64,000 nt of DNA from contig CAVXZW010000022.1 in assembly GCA_963766445.1 (NCBI GenBank), positions 26,071 through 90,070 of the forward strand, written 5' to 3'. Origin of the DNA: JAICYJ01 sp963766445 (GTDB taxonomy: Bacteria; Actinomycetota; Thermoleophilia; Gaiellales; JAICJC01). A model generated the notes under the pieces. The model was not told the DNA's origin. It ran no database searches and saw only the letters and a program-made list of their open reading frames with translations. Both the position numbers and the translations under genes were made by a program. Positions 1-8,983 of this stretch are shown piece by piece (the first letter of the stretch is position 1; the number at the start of each line of letters is the position of its first letter).

Positions 1-273
1 CAGCGCGGCACCATGATCGTGTGCGGCGACGCCGGCGACGGCATCGGCGACTCCATGTACGAGGGCATCGTCTACGTCGGCGGCACCATCCACGCGCTCG
101 GCGCAGACTGCGTCGAGGCCGAGCTGAGCGGCGAGGACCGCGCGCTGCTGGAGTCGGAGCTGGGCGCAAACGACATCGACTCGGGCGGCTACGAGTGGAA
201 GAAGCTCGTCTCCGGCCGCAAGCTGTGGAACTTCTCGAAGCACGAGTACGACGCCTGGAGGGCAGCGCTGTGA
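1..273 (+). CDS. mgsB: GXGXG-domain glutamate synthase-like subunit (N-methylglutamate synthase subunit B type), 5' partial
   Basis: The window opens inside this gene; about 90 codons of its 3' end are visible. The glycine-rich run VCGDAGDGIGDSMYEG and the following VGG turn are typical of the GXGXG beta-helix domain that closes glutamate synthase large chains and stands alone as MgsB/GlxC. In the family this subunit works with an amidotransferase-like subunit and the FMN subunit encoded next. Its stop overlaps the GTG start of mgsC (GTGA), so the two are translationally coupled. Followed by the sarcosine-oxidase-type genes, it fits the N-methylglutamate route or a glxBCD-sox cluster; the two cannot be separated here because gmaS and subunit A would lie outside the window. 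Confidence 0.8.
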   Translation, partial: QRGTMIVCGDAGDGIGDSMYEGIVYVGGTIHALGADCVEAELSGEDRALLESELGANDIDSGGYEWKKLVSGRKLWNFSKHEYDAWRAAL

Positions 274-1679
274 GCAACTTCATCCCGCGCGGCGAGGACG
301 GGCACGTGCACCAGAAGCTGTGGGTGTGGTCCCCGGAGACGATCGACGACATTCAGACCAAAGCCGAGCTGGGTCGCTACACCAACCGCGGCCTCGGCAC
401 CACCCGTCGCACCCCGCACTTCCAGGACCTGACGTTCGTGCCCTGCACGCTCTCGCGGGTGCCGCTGGAGGGCTACCGCGAGGCCTGCGACACCAGCGTC
501 GAGATCGGCGCCCGCCACGGCGCCAGGCCGATCCGGCTGGCGACGCCGATCACGATCGCCGGCATGAGCTACGGCGCGCTCTCACGCAACGCCAAGCAGG
601 CGCTGGGCACCGCCGCCACCCGGGTCGGCATCTCGACCACCACCGGCGACGGCGGCATGCTCGACCTCGAGCGCGAGGCCTCCGACCAGCTTGTCTATCA
701 GGTGCTGCCCAGCCGCTACGGCTTCAACCCGCACCACCTGCGGATGGCCAACGCGGCCGAGATCGTGATCGGCCAGGGCGCGAAGCCGGGCACCGGCGGC
801 GTGCTGCTGGGCGCGAAGGTGTCGCCGATCATCGCCGATGCGCGCACGCTGCCGCCCGGCGTCGACCAGCGCTCGCCCTGCCGGCACCCCGACTTCGTGG
901 GGCCGGACGACCTCCAGATCAAGATCGAGGAGCTGCGCGAGGCCACCGACGGCGCGATCCCGATCTACATCAAGATCGGCGCCTGCCGCGTGGCCGACGA
1001 CGTCAAGCTGGCCTGCAAGGCCGGCGCCGACGTAATCGTCATGGACGGCCTCGAGGGCGGCACCGGCGCATCGCCGGACTCGCTCATGGACCACACCGGC
1101 ATCCCCACCATGGCGGCGCTCGTTGAGGCGGTGGCGGCGCTGCGTGAGATGGAGCTGGAGGGTGTCGTCAACCTGATCATCTCGGGCGGCATCCGAAACG
1201 GCGTGGACGCCGCCAAGGCGCTGGCGCTGGGTGCCGACGCCGTCTCGATCGGCACCGCCGCGATGATCGCGCTGGGCTGCAACAAGCCGGTGTACATCGA
1301 GGATTACGAGCGCATGGGCACCGAGCCCGGCGCCTGCCATCACTGCCACACGGGGCTCTGCCCGGTCGGCATCACCACCCAGGACGAGGATCTGATCGCC
1401 CGCCTGCCGGTGGACGAGGCCGCCGATCACGTCGCCGGCTTCCTCAACTCCATGACGCAGGAGATGCAGATGTTCGCGCGCGCCTGCGGCAAGAACGACG
1501 TGCACGACCTCGAGCCCGAGGACATGCGCGCCATGACGATCGAGGCATCCGCCATCACCGGTATCCCGCTGGTGGGCACCGACTTCGCCTTCCGACCCGA
1601 GTCCTTCGCCGACGCGATCATGCGCGCGATGACGGCTCAGACCACAAACGGCCACTCCGACCAGAAGGTGCACCACTAA
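270..1679 (+). CDS. mgsC: FMN-dependent glutamate synthase-like subunit (N-methylglutamate synthase subunit C / GlxD type)
   Basis: A 469-residue protein of the glutamate synthase FMN domain family. Visible family marks are the barrel segment PITIAGMSYGALS, the phosphate-binding part DGLEGGTGASPDSLMDHTG, ISGGIRNGVDAAKAL, and the iron-sulfur ligand stretch CHHCHTGLCPVGITTQD. In the family it forms glutamate or N-methylglutamate on an FMN/3Fe-4S site. The start is the GTG at 270, overlapping the mgsB stop; an upstream in-frame extension is only a high-GC read-through. soxD begins 3 bases after the stop, so the genes are one operon. Whether it makes N-methylglutamate from methylamine or serves another amine pathway is not decided by the sequence. 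Confidence 0.85.
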   Translation: MSNFIPRGEDGHVHQKLWVWSPETIDDIQTKAELGRYTNRGLGTTRRTPHFQDLTFVPCTLSRVPLEGYREACDTSVEIGARHGARPIRLATPITIAGMSYGALSRNAKQALGTAATRVGISTTTGDGGMLDLEREASDQLVYQVLPSRYGFNPHHLRMANAAEIVIGQGAKPGTGGVLLGAKVSPIIADARTLPPGVDQRSPCRHPDFVGPDDLQIKIEELREATDGAIPIYIKIGACRVADDVKLACKAGADVIVMDGLEGGTGASPDSLMDHTGIPTMAALVEAVAALREMELEGVVNLIISGGIRNGVDAAKALALGADAVSIGTAAMIALGCNKPVYIEDYERMGTEPGACHHCHTGLCPVGITTQDEDLIARLPVDEAADHVAGFLNSMTQEMQMFARACGKNDVHDLEPEDMRAMTIEASAITGIPLVGTDFAFRPESFADAIMRAMTAQTTNGHSDQKVHH

Positions 1680-1682
1680 CTC

Positions 1683-1967
1683 ATGTCGTTCATTCTTTCC
1701 TGTCCCAACTGCGGTCCGCGCGCCGTCGACGAGTACGCCTACGGCGGCGAGGTGACCGAGCGCGCCACGACGTCCGAGGATGAGCGGGCGCTGTTCCACT
1801 ACCTCTACTTCCGCACCAACACCGGCGGCGACCAGCGCGAGTGGTGGTTCCACTCCTCCGGCTGCCGCGAGTGGTTCCAGGCCGAGCGCAACACCACCCG
1901 CAACGAGGTGCTGCAGGTGGCGCGGCCGGGCGAGCTGGCCGGGAGCCGGGAGCAGGCCGGTGGCTGA
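1683..1967 (+). CDS. soxD: Sarcosine oxidase delta subunit family (SoxD / MgdB)
   Basis: A 94-residue protein starting MSFILSCPNCGPR. The CPNC pair near the N-terminus and the later WWFHSSGCREWF, with its His and Cys, match the zinc-binding delta subunit of heterotetrameric sarcosine oxidase (family knowledge). The length is normal. It follows mgsC by 3 bases and its stop lies inside the start region of soxA (8-base overlap), so the operon is tightly coupled. Its N-methylglutamate dehydrogenase homologue is MgdB; the two are one protein family. Confidence 0.88.
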   Translation: MSFILSCPNCGPRAVDEYAYGGEVTERATTSEDERALFHYLYFRTNTGGDQREWWFHSSGCREWFQAERNTTRNEVLQVARPGELAGSREQAGG

Positions 1968-4697
1968 GCAGCGGCTGGCGCAACGACAGGGCGAGCTGAT
2001 CGACCGGTCGCAGGAGGTGACCTTCCAGTGGGAGGGCCGCGCAAGTCACCGGCTACGCCGGCGACACCATCGCCTCGGCCCTCTACGCCGCCGGCACGCG
2101 CGTGTTCTCGCGCTCCTTCAAGTACCACCGCCCGCGCGGCCTGATGTGCTGCTCGGGCCAGTGCCCGAACTGCCTGGTCGAGGTGGACGGGCAGCCGACC
2201 GTGCGCGCCTGCATGACGCCGGTCGAGCAGGGCATGGACGTGAAGCACCTGAACGCGTGGCCCTCGCTGCAGCGCGACTTCCTGCACCTGGTGGGCCGGC
2301 TCACGCCCAGCTTCGGCATGCAGGTCGGCTTCTACTACAAGACCTTCATCCACCCGCGCCGGGCCTGGCCGCTCTACGAGAAGATCCTGCGCAACGCCGC
2401 CGGCCTGGGCAAGCTCGATCCCGACCACCGCCGCACCGAGCGCTTCGACAAGGTGCACCGCCACGTCGACGTGCTGGTGATCGGCGGCGGCGAGGCCGGG
2501 CTGGAGGCGGCCGCCGAGGCGGCCGAGCAGGGCAGGCACGTGGCGCTGGTCGAGGAGGGCCTTGCTCTGGGCGGACAGCTGGCCTGGGGCGGGCCGCGCA
2601 GCAACGGACGCCTGACGGCGCTGATCGACCGGGTGAACGCGGCCGGCGTCGAGATCCTGCAGCCCGCGTACGCCGGCGGCGTCTACGAGGGGCTGCTGGT
2701 GCCGGTCTACCAGGGCCGCACGATGCACCGCTTCCGCCCAGCCGAGCTGGTGATCGCCACCGGCTCGATCGAGCAGCCGCTGGTGTTCGGCAACAACGAC
2801 CTGCCGGGCGTGATGCTGGCCAGCGGAGCGCGGACGGCTGGTCAACCAGTTCCGGCTGATGCCGTGGGAGCAGGCCGTGGTGCTGACGTCGAGCGACGAG
2901 GGCCTCGCGGCCGCGCTCGACCTGGCGGACGGCGGCGTGAACGTGCTGGCCGTGGCCGACTCGCGGCGCGACGCCGACGGCAGCGCCATCGAGGACGCCG
3001 GCATCGAGTACCTGGCCGGCTTCCAGCCGTGGCAGGCGAAGGGCTCAAAGGCGGTCACCGGCGTGGTCGTCACGCGCGACGGCGAGCACCGCACCCTGGC
3101 CTGCGACCTGCTGGTGATGTCCGGCGGCAGCGTCGGCCAGACGGCGCTCGTCAGCCAGGGCGGCGGCGGCATCCGCTACGACCGCGACCAGCGCCGCTAC
3201 GTGCCCGACGCGCTGCCCGAGGGCATGCGCGTGGTGGGTGCGGCGGCCGGATCGGCCGCAGCCGCCGGGGCGGTGCCGGCGCAGGCGCCGAAGACCGGCT
3301 GCAAGCAGGTCGTCTGCTTCTGCGAGGACGTCACCACGAAGGACATCGCGCTGTCGCTGGACGAGGGCTTCAGCTCGCTGGAGCTGTCCAAGCGCTACAC
3401 GACCGTGACCATGGGCCCCTGCCAGGGGCGCATGTGCCACCGCAACTCCGGGCTCGTGATCGCCGATCAGCTGGGCCTCGACCCCGACTCCCAGCGGGTC
3501 GGCGTCACCACCTCGCGGCCGCCGCACAACCCCACCAGCTTCTCGCTGCTGGCGGCCCGCGGCTACGAGCCGGTGAAGCGCACGTCCACCCACCACTGGC
3601 ACGCCGAGCACGGCGGCAAGATGCTGTGGGCGGGCGACTGGAAGCGCCCCTACGACTACGGCGACGGCGACAGCGAGGTGGACGCAGTGCACGAGTCGCT
3701 GGGCCTGATCGACGTGTCCACGCTGGGCAAGCTGATCGTGCGCGGGCCCGACGCCGCCGCCTTCCTGGAGCGGCTCTACCCGAACCGGTTCGGCGACATG
3801 AAGCTGGCCCGCGTCCGCTACGGCATCGTCTGCGGCGATGACGGCTCGATCATCGACGACGGCACCGTGGCCCGGCTGTCGGAGCAGGAGTACTACGTGA
3901 CCACCACGTCGTCGGGCGCCGGCGGCATGGAGCAGTGGTTCACCTGGTGGAACGCCGTCTGGAAGATGGACTGCGAGATCGTCAACGTCACCTCGACGAT
4001 CGCCGCGTTCAACCTGGCCGGCCCGCACGCGCGGACGGCGTTGTCCACGCTGACCGACTTCGACCTCTCGAACGAGGCCTTCCCGTACCTGGGCGCCGGG
4101 CACGCCCAGATCGCGGGCGTCCCCTGCCTGGTGCTGCGGATCGGATTCGTGGGCGAGCTCGGCTACGAGCTGCACCTGCCCGCCGCGGCCGGCGAGCACC
4201 TCTGGGAGAAGCTGATGGAGGCCGGCCGGCCGTACGCCGTGAAGCCGTTCGGCCTGGAGCCGCAGCGGGTGCTGCGGCTCGAGAAGATGCACATCATCGT
4301 CGGCCAGGACACGAATGCCGAGTCCAACCCGCTCGAGGCGGGGATGCCCTGGATCGTCAAGCTGGACAAGGAGTCCGACTGGATCGGCCGCTACGCGATC
4401 GAGTGGTACAAGCGCCGCGGCAACAGGCTGACGCTGGTCGGCTGGGAGGCCCAGAACGGCGGCGTGCCGATCGAGGGCACGCAGGTGGTGGGTGCGGACG
4501 GCCAGCCGGCCGGGCGCATCACCAGCTCCCGCTTCTCGCGCCGGCTGGGCAAGGCGATCGGCATCGCCTGGCTGCCGGTCGAGCAGTCCGAGGAGGGCAC
4601 CGCCATCCGCATCTCCGACCCGAAGGGGTCGACGATCCCGGCCACCGTCACGCACAAGGCCTTCTACGACCCCGATGGAGAGAGGTTGCGCTCGTGA
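1960..4697 (+). CDS. soxA: Sarcosine oxidase alpha subunit / N-methylglutamate dehydrogenase subunit C, two frameshifts
   Basis: About 911 codons spread over three frames. Starting from GTG 1960, an extra base near 2042 and another near 2834 break the frame; removing each restores continuous family sequence, so sequence error is likely. Domains in order: N-terminal 2Fe-2S-type domain (CCSGQCPNC), FAD/NAD-binding fold (GGGEAGLEAAAEAAEQG), a cysteine-containing linker (CKQVVCFCEDVTTKD, then CQGRMCHRN), and a C-terminal GcvT-like aminomethyltransferase region that binds tetrahydrofolate in the family. The enzyme oxidises an N-methyl group and passes it to tetrahydrofolate as 5,10-methylene-tetrahydrofolate. 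The stop overlaps the soxG start (GTGA). Confidence 0.88.
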
Positions 4698-5374
4698 GCA
4701 CCGTTGCCGATCCGTTTGCATTCCTGTCGCCGGCGGCGGCCGAGGGTGCCGTCCTGCGCACGCCGATGGAGCGAAACCACCGCGCAGCGGGCGCCGAGTT
4801 CGAGGACCGCGACGGCTGGCGGGTGGCCGACTACCCGTCGAACGGCGACGCCCCCGCATGGGCGGCCGACATCTCCCACCACGGCAAGATCGACGTGCGC
4901 GGTCCCCACGCCGAGATCGACCGGCTCAGCGCCGGGCTGGAGCTGGGCAGGGCCAGCCACGTGGACGGCGTCTGGACGCTGCGCCTGTCCCCGTCCCACG
5001 CCGTCGTGCTGTGCCCGTTCTCGCGGGTGGAGCAGCTGCGCGCGCGCATCGCGTCCGAGTCGGAGGCGATCTGCGCCATCGACATGACCTGCGGCTGGGC
5101 GGGCGTGATGCTCGGCGGCGAGCGGGTGCGCGACGTGTTCATGCGCTCGTCCTCGCTGGACGTGCGGCCGCACCGGTTCCCGGCCGGTGCCTGCATGGCC
5201 GGCTCGGTGATGCGCTGCGGGTCGATCATCCTGAACGATGACGGTCGCTTCTGGGTGCTCTGCGGCTGGGAGTTCGGGGAGTACATGTGGGAGTCGCTGC
5301 TCGACGCCGGGGCGATGCTCGGCATCACCCCGGTGTCGGCCACGGCCGTCCTGCGCAGCGAGGTGGCGGCATGA
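4694..5374 (+). CDS. soxG: Sarcosine oxidase gamma subunit family (SoxG / MgdD)
   Basis: A 226-residue protein beginning VSTVADPFAFLSP. It matches the small gamma subunit of heterotetrameric sarcosine oxidase, a truncated GcvT-like fold that packs against the alpha subunit. The segment AICAIDMTCGWAGVMLGG and the end TPVSATAVLRSE are in the family style. The start is the GTG at 4694, overlapping the soxA stop by 4 bases; its own stop overlaps the soxB start (ATGA). The gene order D-A-G-B differs from the common B-D-A-G. Length is normal and no frame break is seen. Confidence 0.82.
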   Translation: MSTVADPFAFLSPAAAEGAVLRTPMERNHRAAGAEFEDRDGWRVADYPSNGDAPAWAADISHHGKIDVRGPHAEIDRLSAGLELGRASHVDGVWTLRLSPSHAVVLCPFSRVEQLRARIASESEAICAIDMTCGWAGVMLGGERVRDVFMRSSSLDVRPHRFPAGACMAGSVMRCGSIILNDDGRFWVLCGWEFGEYMWESLLDAGAMLGITPVSATAVLRSEVAA

Positions 5375-6582
5375 TCGGCCTGCTCAGGAAGCACCGCTAC
5401 TTCCGCGACCACGACCTCAAGTCGAGCTACGACGTCGTCATCATCGGCGCCGGCGCGCACGGCCTGGCCACGGCCTACTACCTGGCCAAGCGCCACGGCA
5501 TCAAGAAGATCGCCGTGCTCGACCGCAGCTACATGGGCGCGGGCGCCTCCGGCCGCAACACCACCATCATCCGCTCCAACTATCTGACGCCCGAGGGCGC
5601 CCGTTTCTACGAGGCGAGCGTGAAGCTGTACGAGTCGCTCTCGCAGGATCTCAACTTCAACATGCTGTTCTCCCAGCACGGGCACCTGACGCTGGCCCAC
5701 TCCGACCGCTCGGTGAACACGATGATGGAGCGGGCCGAGGTGAACCGGCTGGTGGGCGTCGACTCGCGGGTCGTGTACCCCGACGAGATCAAGGACCTGT
5801 GCCCGCAGCTGGACATCAGCGACCATCCCACCTTCCCGATCCTGGCCGCGCTCTACCACCCGCCCGGCGGTGTCATCCGCCACGACGCGGTGGTCTGGGG
5901 CTACGGCAAGGAGGCCGACAAGATGGGCGTCGAGATCCACCAGTACACCGACGTCACCGGCATCAACGTCGAGAACGGCAAGGTCACGGGAGTCGAGACC
6001 AACCGCGGCACGATCAACTGCGACACCGTGATCTCCTGCGTCGCCGGCTGGAGCACCCTGGTCTGCGACCTGGTCGGGGTGCCGCTTCCGCTGACCACGC
6101 ACATCCTGCAGGCGTGCGTGACCGAGCCGGTGAAGCCGCTGCTGGACAAGATCATCGTGTCCGGCACGCTGCACATCTACATCAGCCAGTCCGACCGCGG
6201 CGAGTTCGTGATGGGATCGGAGATCGAGCCCTACTCGGGCTACTCCAACACCAGCACCTTCCGGTTCATCGAGGACCTGGCGATGCACATGATCGAGCTG
6301 TTGCCGATGCTCGGCCACGCCAAGATCCTGCGGCAGTGGACCGGGTACTGCGACGTCTCCCCCGACTACTCGCCGATCATGGGATTGACCGAGGTGGAGG
6401 GGTTCATCATCGACGCCGGATGGGGCACGTACGGGTTCAAGGCTTCGCCGATCGTCGGGTTCACCATCGCCGACCTGATCGGCACGGGCAGGACGCCCGA
6501 GCTGATCCAGCCGTTCCGGTGGGCCCGGTTCTACGAGAACGATCTTGTGTCGGAGCGCGGCGCGGCCGCGGTCTCGCACTGA
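5371..6582 (+). CDS. soxB: Sarcosine oxidase beta subunit / N-methylglutamate dehydrogenase subunit A
   Basis: A 403-residue FAD-dependent oxidoreductase of the DAO family. The dinucleotide-binding motif VVIIGAGAHGLATAYYLAK lies at residues 22-40. His171 in the stretch RHDAVVWGYGK falls where the beta subunit of sarcosine oxidase carries its covalent FMN (alignment inference). The end INDAGWGTYGFKASP-type segment (residues ~349-363) is the usual C-terminal FAD-contacting region. Translationally coupled to soxG by ATGA and followed 20 bases later by fhs. Together with SoxA, SoxD and SoxG it should form the complete demethylating oxidase. Confidence 0.88.
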   Translation: MIGLLRKHRYFRDHDLKSSYDVVIIGAGAHGLATAYYLAKRHGIKKIAVLDRSYMGAGASGRNTTIIRSNYLTPEGARFYEASVKLYESLSQDLNFNMLFSQHGHLTLAHSDRSVNTMMERAEVNRLVGVDSRVVYPDEIKDLCPQLDISDHPTFPILAALYHPPGGVIRHDAVVWGYGKEADKMGVEIHQYTDVTGINVENGKVTGVETNRGTINCDTVISCVAGWSTLVCDLVGVPLPLTTHILQACVTEPVKPLLDKIIVSGTLHIYISQSDRGEFVMGSEIEPYSGYSNTSTFRFIEDLAMHMIELLPMLGHAKILRQWTGYCDVSPDYSPIMGLTEVEGFIIDAGWGTYGFKASPIVGFTIADLIGTGRTPELIQPFRWARFYENDLVSERGAAAVSH

Positions 6583-6602
6583 CATCAGCAAAAGGAGCAA
6601 AG

Positions 6603-8280
6603 GTGAAGAGCAGCCTCGAGATCGCCCAGGAAGCCGTCCTGCGGCCGATCATGGACGTCGCCACGGAGATGGGCCTGGAGGAGGACGAGGTCGATCTGTA
6701 CGGCAAGTACAAGGCCAAGATCGACCTCAGCGTGATCGACCGCCTGTCGGGTGCGCCCGATGCGAAGATCGTGTGCGTCTCGGCGATCACGCCCACCAAG
6801 GCCGGTGAGGGCAAGACCACCACCTCGGTCTCGCTGACGCAGGGCCTGGGCGCGATCGGCAAGCGCCCGATCCTGTGCCTGCGCGAGCCCTCGCTGGGCC
6901 CGATCTTCGGCATCAAGGGCGGCGCCGCCGGCGGCGGCCTCACCCAGGTGGTGCCGATGGAGGATCTGAACCTGCACTTCACCGGTGACTTCCACGCCAT
7001 CGCCGCGGCCAACAACATGCTGGCGGCGTTCGTCGACCGCCACATCTTCTACGGCAACGATCTCAAGATCGACCCGTTCCGCGTCAGCTGGCGCCGCGCG
7101 GTCGACATGAACGACCGCCACCTGCGCAACATCATCACCGGCCTGGGCGGCGCCACCCACGGCATCCCGCGCGAGACCGGCTTCGACATCGTGGCCGCCT
7201 CCGAGGTGATGGCGATCATGGGCATGGCCACCTCGCTGCAGGATCTGCGCAAGCGGATCGGCTCGATCACGGTCGCCTACGACGTCGAGGGGGCGCCGGT
7301 CACGGCCGAGCAGATGGGCTGCGCCGGCGCCATGACGGTGCTGCTCAAGGACGCGCTCAAGCCCAACCTGATCCAGACGCTGGAGGGCCAGCCCTGCTTC
7401 ATGCACATCGGGCCGTTCGGCAACATCGCCCACGGCAACAGCTCGGTGGTGGCCGACCTGGCCGGCCGCAAGCTGGGCGATTACCTGGTGACCGAGGCCG
7501 GCTTCGGCAGCGACCTGGGCATGGAGAAGTTCATGGACATCGTCTGCCGCGCGGGCGGGTTCGGGCCCAATGCGGTCGTGATCGTCGCCACCGCCAAGGC
7601 GCTCAAGCACCACGCCGGCCTGGAGGACGATCCCCGCAACTCGGCCGCCGACAACCTGCGCGCGATCGAGGAGGGCTCGGCGAACCTGGCCCGCCACATC
7701 CTCAACGCCAAGGAGTTCGGCGTGCCCTGCGTGGTCGCCGCCAACCGCTTCCCCGGCGACACCGACGAGGAGGTGGCGCTGGTGCAGAAGCTGGCGCTCG
7801 ATCACGGAGCCCACGCTGCGGTGCTGAACGAGGGCTTCTCCAAGGGCGGCGCCGGTGCGGCCGAGATGGCCGAGGCCGTGGCCGATGCCTGCGACCAGCC
7901 GAACACGCTTCAACTTCATGTACGAGGACTCCGACCCGATCGACGTCAAGATCGAGAAGATCGCGAAGCGCATCTACCGGGCGGAGGGCGTCGACTTCCT
8001 GCCGGCCGCGCGGCAGAAGATCGAGCAGTTCACGCGCGACGGGCTGACCGGGCTCTCGATCTGCATGGCCAAGACGCACCTGTCGCTGTCGGCCGATCCG
8101 GCCCTGGCCAACGCGCCGACCGGCTTCCGCATCCCGGTGCGCGACATCCGACCCTACACCGGCGCCGGGTTCCTGACCGCGCTGTGCGGCGACATCATGC
8201 AGATGCCGGGCCTGGGCAAGACCCCGGCCGGCTTCAACGTGGACATCGACGAGGATGGGAAGACGGTCGGACTCTTCTAG
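6603..8280 (+). CDS. fhs: Formate--tetrahydrofolate ligase, one frameshift
   Basis: About 559 codons, the family's normal length. It interconverts formate + ATP + tetrahydrofolate and 10-formyl-tetrahydrofolate. The nucleotide-binding motif TPTKAGEGKTTTSVSL is at about residues 62-77, and REPSLGPIFGIKGGAAGGG follows, both hallmarks of the family. An extra C near 7907 shifts the frame after DACDQPNT; the normal end FNFMYEDSDPIDVKIEKIA continues in the next frame to TVGLF-stop. The start is GTG 6603 behind AAAGGAG. Placed after the sox genes, it can either release formate with ATP gain or supply formyl groups for PurN and PurH encoded further on. Confidence 0.93.
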
Positions 8281-8879
8281 CGATCACAGGGACGACCCCT
8301 ATCTGAGCGCAAGCGTCGCGCAGCTGCTCGACGACCTGGCCGCCCGCACCCCCGCACCGGGGGGCGGGGCGGCCGCGGCTCTGACCTGTGCGATGGCCGC
8401 GGCGCTGGTCGAGATGGCGACCTCGTTCGCCTCGGCGCAGGGGCTGGAGGCGGTGCGCGACCGGGCGCACGTGATCCGCGAGCAGGCGTCGGGGCTGGCC
8501 TACGCCGACGGCCGCGCCTACGGCGTGGTGCTGGAGGCGCTGCGGATGGAGAAGGGCGACCAGCGGACTGCGCGCCTGGACGAGGCGGTGTCCGGCGCGA
8601 TCGCCGTGCCGATGCAGGTGCTGGAGCTGGCCTCGGAGGTGGCGACGCTGGCGGCGGATGTCGCCGAGACCGGCAACAGGAACCTGGAGGGCGACGCGCT
8701 GGCCGGTTCGCTGCTGGCCGAGGCGGCGGCGCGCTCGGCGGCCACGCTGGCGCAGATGAACATGAGCATGCTGTCGCGCCACGCCGTGGCCGAGGCGCAC
8801 CTGGAGCGGCATGCGCCCGGCGCTGGCGAAGGCCACCCGAGCGCGCGAGCGCGCCGTCATGGCCTACGCGCACGTGTAA
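8255..8879 (+). CDS. fchA: Methenyltetrahydrofolate cyclohydrolase / formiminotransferase-cyclodeaminase family, frameshift near 3' end
   Basis: About 207 codons. The N-terminal pattern VAQLLDDLAARTPAPGGGAA with the APGGG loop is the signature of the cyclodeaminase/cyclohydrolase family (FTCD C-terminal domain, FchA). FchA converts methenyl- to 10-formyl-tetrahydrofolate, a step between the SoxA product and the Fhs substrate. It overlaps the 3' end of fhs by 26 bases from an ATG at 8255; a later start is possible. One extra base near 8820 spoils the end; without it the protein ends RERAVMAYAHV at the TAA 8877-8879, while the raw frame runs on to 8947. A methylene-tetrahydrofolate dehydrogenase is not in the window. 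Confidence 0.8.
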
Positions 8880-8907
8880 GCGGGGGGCCTGGCGCAGGCT
8901 TCGGCCA

Positions 8908-8960
8908 GACCCCGGCGGGGTCAGACCGCTCGCGTACTAGGGTCTGAACGGGTCTGACCC
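8908..8960. terminator. Overlapping inverted repeats between convergent genes
   Basis: The gap between fchA (+) and the S9 peptidase gene (-) holds two mutually exclusive hairpins: GACCCC-ggc-GGGGTC at 8908-8922, and GGGTCAGACC at 8918-8927 pairing perfectly with GGTCTGACCC at 8951-8960. A further GGGTCTGA copy lies just before the right arm. The place fits a bidirectional terminator. The repeated TCAGACC/GGTCTGA unit also resembles short REP-type palindromes; no poly-T tract supports a classic terminator. Confidence 0.5.
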
Positions 8961-8983
8961 TGCACCCGCCCAGCTCGGCGCTG

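Noticed and set aside
582..1853. Long open frames on the opposite strand of conserved genes, here and at 3045-4859, 6585-7973, 17665-19443 and 23971-26055
   Set aside because: They are shadow frames of very GC-rich coding sequence: compositions rich in Arg, Ala, Gly and His, no family motifs, and full overlap with recognised genes.
1960..8879. Programmed ribosomal frameshifting in soxA, fhs and fchA
   Set aside because: There is no shared slippery sequence or following stem at the shift points, and similar indels occur in unrelated genes across the window. Base-calling or assembly errors are simpler.
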